NCBI GenBank assembly: GCA_030597435.1
Contig: JAUVRV010000122.1
Coordinates: forward strand, 1-7,443
DNA from: Gemmatimonadales bacterium
GTDB taxonomy: Bacteria > Gemmatimonadota > Gemmatimonadetes > Gemmatimonadales > GWC2-71-9
Length of the DNA stretch: 7,443 nt
Direction of reading: 5' to 3'
In this document: positions 5,326 through 7,443 of the stretch, one piece after another
Layout: every line of letters begins with the position of its first letter
Numbering within the stretch: position 1 is the stretch's first letter
Position numbers and translations under genes: made by a program
Notes under the pieces: generated by a model
Database searches by the model: none
Seen by the model: the letters and a program-made list of their open reading frames with translations, nothing else
Told to the model about the DNA's origin: nothing

Positions 5326-6912
5326 TCAGTTCGCCGGCTCACGTTCCACCAACCGCGACATCAAGGCCCTTAGACTGTCCTCGGGGATCACCGCGCTGGT
5401 GTAGACCATGTGGCGTTCCATCCGCACGATCCCAACCAACGTATCCGGCGGCGTAACGTTCACAACGATCCGTCCAACAGTGCCGCTTGGGCTGGCATCA
5501 GTCCCGGTAGGAAAGGACTCGACGGTCAACACCCCGCCTGAGTTCAGTGGATGCACTACTCTGTAGCCGGATTGGCCGCGGTACTCTATTTCGGTGACAC
5601 TTGCGATTGCTAGACCAGCCACAACAATCGGATTAGCGGCATCCTGCACACCCACATTAGTAAGCAATGAGTCTGGCCCAGACATCGTGTCCGTTCGCGC
5701 CGGTGAGACCAGCTGGCCTGTTACCGATGCTTCCACCCGTGAGGTGTCTTTCGCCGACTCCCCCGCGGTATCGATCTGGCTCGACTCCGCGCCTGAGGTT
5801 TCTGCTGGACCAGGCCCGAGATCCACTGCTTCAGCAGGCGTCGGTACGGTCACGGTCACGGCGGAGTCCGCGGGCTGGATTCCCGGATCAGCGTCACTTC
5901 TCGGAACTGCGATTGCCCACATCAACCCTGCCCCACTGACTGCTCCCACGATGAACCCAACGAGCCCGTAAGACACCGGTGATCGGGCTGGCCTGGCCAC
6001 AGCCGGCGCCGGTCTGGGTCGCCGCTGTGCCGCCACTGGCCCGCGCGTCTCCGCAGCAACACTTATCGCCACAGGTGCTTCTGGTGTAGGTGGCGGCGCC
6101 TCGGTGGCATCCGGGCGGACCTCTTCCTGCCTGTCCGGTGCCCGCGTGCCAGGCCCTGGATCGGTGGATTGGTCAAGCTCTATGGCTCGCTCCACTGGCG
6201 GCGAACGTTCGTCGGCTGACGACGGTTTGGCAGAGACGATTGGTGATGTGCTGAAACCGAGATCGATGAGAGGCGGTGTGAGTTCGGGCTTCTCTTCGAT
6301 CTGCTCCACGCCCCCGGTGCTCAACTCGACCGTGGTTACCCCGATCAGGTCTCCCGCAACGTCGTCCGTGACCTGCTGGAGCTGCGTCGAGACCCGTTCG
6401 GCCACCCGCTCGGCCGAAGTTCGCTCGCCCTGCCCCACGGAATCGAGCAAACGTTCCAGCATCGGTCTCACTTCGTCGTTTGGTCGCCCGGCGAGATCGT
6501 CTAGCGCTTCCGACGCCTTGTCGAGACCAACGGCCTCGGTGTAGTCGGCGAGCACATCCCTGGCGGACCCGACGTGTCCCGACTCGATCAGTCGGCGAGT
6601 GAAGTGCACATGTACATCGCTACGTTGCGAATCGGCCCGCACGATCTTGGTGCACAGGGCACTGACACGGCGTGCCGAACCCAACGCAGCATATTGCTCG
6701 GCCGCCTTCTCGTACGATGCAACAGCCGCGACACGCTGGTTCTGCTTGAGGAGCAGGTCACCGACCTTCACATAGAGTGGCAGCACCTTCACCACTGCTG
6801 GCTTGTCCTCCAAGTGCCGGAGGATGTGCTGGTAGATAGCAAGGGCCTTTCGAATCTGACCCTTTTGCTCGTAGGCGCGGGCTTGGTCCTTCAGGTTGGA
6901 AACCGTTGGCAC
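5326..6912 (-). CDS. TPR protein with one transmembrane helix and a C-terminal extracytoplasmic domain, function unknown
   Basis: 528 residues with three parts. Residues about 5-160 are helical TPR-like repeats (ARAYEQKGQIRKALAIYQHI, then YVKVGDLLLKQNQRVAAVASYEKAAEQYAALG), a protein-binding scaffold. Residues about 165-312 are a low-complexity linker rich in Pro, Ala, Glu and Arg. A single helix at about 315-336 (YGLVGFIVGAVSGAGLMWAIAV) follows a strongly basic stretch (RRPRPAPAVARPAR), so the positive-inside rule puts the TPR part in the cytoplasm and the C-terminus outside. After a second acidic Thr/Ser/Pro linker, residues about 425-525 form a compact domain of alternating strands ending in PEDSLRALMSRLVERE. 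That ending resembles the distal part of some membrane anti-sigma proteins, but no zinc-finger or sigma-binding motif is visible at the N-terminus. The start is GTG, supported by GGAG 5 nt upstream. It lies 76 bp after the phosphatase gene on the same strand. I do not recognise a named family. Confidence 0.87.
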   Translation of the reverse strand: MPTVSNLKDQARAYEQKGQIRKALAIYQHILRHLEDKPAVVKVLPLYVKVGDLLLKQNQRVAAVASYEKAAEQYAALGSARRVSALCTKIVRADSQRSDVHVHFTRRLIESGHVGSARDVLADYTEAVGLDKASEALDDLAGRPNDEVRPMLERLLDSVGQGERTSAERVAERVSTQLQQVTDDVAGDLIGVTTVELSTGGVEQIEEKPELTPPLIDLGFSTSPIVSAKPSSADERSPPVERAIELDQSTDPGPGTRAPDRQEEVRPDATEAPPPTPEAPVAISVAAETRGPVAAQRRPRPAPAVARPARSPVSYGLVGFIVGAVSGAGLMWAIAVPRSDADPGIQPADSAVTVTVPTPAEAVDLGPGPAETSGAESSQIDTAGESAKDTSRVEASVTGQLVSPARTDTMSGPDSLLTNVGVQDAANPIVVAGLAIASVTEIEYRGQSGYRVVHPLNSGGVLTVESFPTGTDASPSGTVGRIVVNVTPPDTLVGIVRMERHMVYTSAVIPEDSLRALMSRLVEREPAN

Positions 6913-6917
6913 ACTTG

Positions 6918-6921
6918 CTCC
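6918..6921 (-). promoter_or_regulatory. Ribosome binding site of the TPR gene
   Basis: GGAG on the minus strand, 5 nt before the GTG at 6912. It supports that start; the TPR helices begin almost at once, so little N-terminal sequence could be missing. The 76-bp spacer upstream shows no convincing promoter, which fits read-through from the phosphatase gene. Confidence 0.6.
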
Positions 6922-6988
6922 ACAGCTCTCCGGGAAACTGTTACTCAGACGACAAAGCTATCCGCAAGATCGGCCGTGGCAAGAAGGT

Positions 6989-7443
6989 TCAGCGATACTC
7001 CAGGGCGAAATCGATCTTGCGCAACCGCTTCTGTTCCAACTCGAGATCTGCTGTGGTGAGAGGATGCCGCTCCGGCCAACCGTCGGGGAAGACCAGAGTC
7101 AACGAATCACCGTCAGCCTGCCAGGATATCTCAGGGAGTTGCTCTCTCAGCCGCGTACGGTGGAGCAGCACCGCGATTCGAAACAACACGGTGGTACGTC
7201 GGACTGGGTCCACACTGCTATCTGGCAGTGCGTCGAACGTGTCGGGCAGCAGCCGCCGCCGGTGCCCCAGTATCAGGGTCGCAAGCACGAGCTGCTCACC
7301 CCTCGAGAAGCCATTGAGCGTGGAATGCGCAACCAAGTAAGAGCCGTGACGGTGGTAGTGATCGTGTGAGATCGCCAGGCCGACCTCGTGCAGATCGACC
7401 GCCCATCCCAACATGTCCCGGTGCGCCCCGGTCAAACCCCATG
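6989..7443 (-). CDS. ppx: Ppx/GppA family phosphatase, C-terminal part (5' end outside window)
   Basis: The frame is open through the window edge at 7443 and stops with TGA at 6989-6991, giving about 151 residues. The motif LHEVGLAISHDHYHRHGSYL, then GFSRGEQLVLATLILGHRRR, then a late segment GWPERHPLTTADLELE, are hallmarks of the helical HD-like C-terminal domain of exopolyphosphatase/guanosine pentaphosphatase proteins. The ASKHA-type catalytic half lies outside the window, so polyphosphate and pppGpp activity cannot be separated and the symbol is provisional. The family hydrolyses polyphosphate chains or converts pppGpp to ppGpp in the cytoplasm. A TTG lies in frame at 7435, but the HD-like domain needs the upstream half, so it is not a true start. 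The gene is first of a co-directional series with the TPR and MutS-like genes. Confidence 0.87.
   Translation of the reverse strand, partial: WGLTGAHRDMLGWAVDLHEVGLAISHDHYHRHGSYLVAHSTLNGFSRGEQLVLATLILGHRRRLLPDTFDALPDSSVDPVRRTTVLFRIAVLLHRTRLREQLPEISWQADGDSLTLVFPDGWPERHPLTTADLELEQKRLRKIDFALEYR

Noticed and set aside
6610..6624. Sequence resembling the heptamer unit (tgtacatcgctacg)
   Set aside because: It lies inside the TPR coding region, is not tandem and is explained by codon sequence.
1..7443. CRISPR array, insertion sequence, toxin-antitoxin or phage-defence system
   Set aside because: No spaced direct repeats, transposase motifs, terminal inverted repeats, small paired genes or nuclease motifs were found. 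The MutS-like ATPase alone does not make a defence system.

Overview
The window looks like ordinary chromosomal DNA from a moderately GC-rich, didermic, non-model bacterium. A lipoprotein-type secreted ester hydrolase, a membrane MutS-like ATPase, a TPR/single-pass membrane protein and a Ppx/GppA phosphatase together recall Gemmatimonadota or a neighbouring phylum. That placement is impression from protein style, not proof. No mobile element, CRISPR array, tRNA or rRNA is visible.

Layout from left to right. Positions 1-141 (+) hold the 3' end of an HdeD-like membrane protein. Positions 204-2105 (-) encode a lipoprotein-type CocE/NonD hydrolase with the complete active-site set of an alpha-amino acid ester hydrolase. 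A 133-bp divergent spacer (2106-2238) has a perfect TATAAT on the minus strand and an overlapping TATACT on the plus strand, so it probably holds back-to-back promoters. Positions 2239-3246 (+) encode a family 2 glycosyltransferase fused to a C-terminal Rossmann-like domain. The 93-bp convergent spacer that follows is mostly an in-register array of nine 7-bp units (3277-3339), ending one base before the stop codon of the facing gene. The rest (3340-7443, -) is a co-directional run in transcription order: a Ppx/GppA-family phosphatase (5' end outside the window), a TPR protein with one transmembrane helix, and a membrane-embedded MutS-like ATPase.

The three minus-strand genes may be co-transcribed (gaps of 76 bp and about 153 bp). 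A hairpin in the second gap and the uncertain start of the MutS-like gene leave this open. No metabolic pathway links all the genes. The left half is about the cell envelope and exterior (hydrolase, glycosyltransferase). The right half joins a polyphosphate/(p)ppGpp-type phosphatase with two membrane proteins of unknown role. The most notable points are the heptad repeat array, the membrane MutS homologue without a mismatch-recognition domain, the complete acidic cluster of the hydrolase, and the glycosyltransferase-Rossmann fusion.
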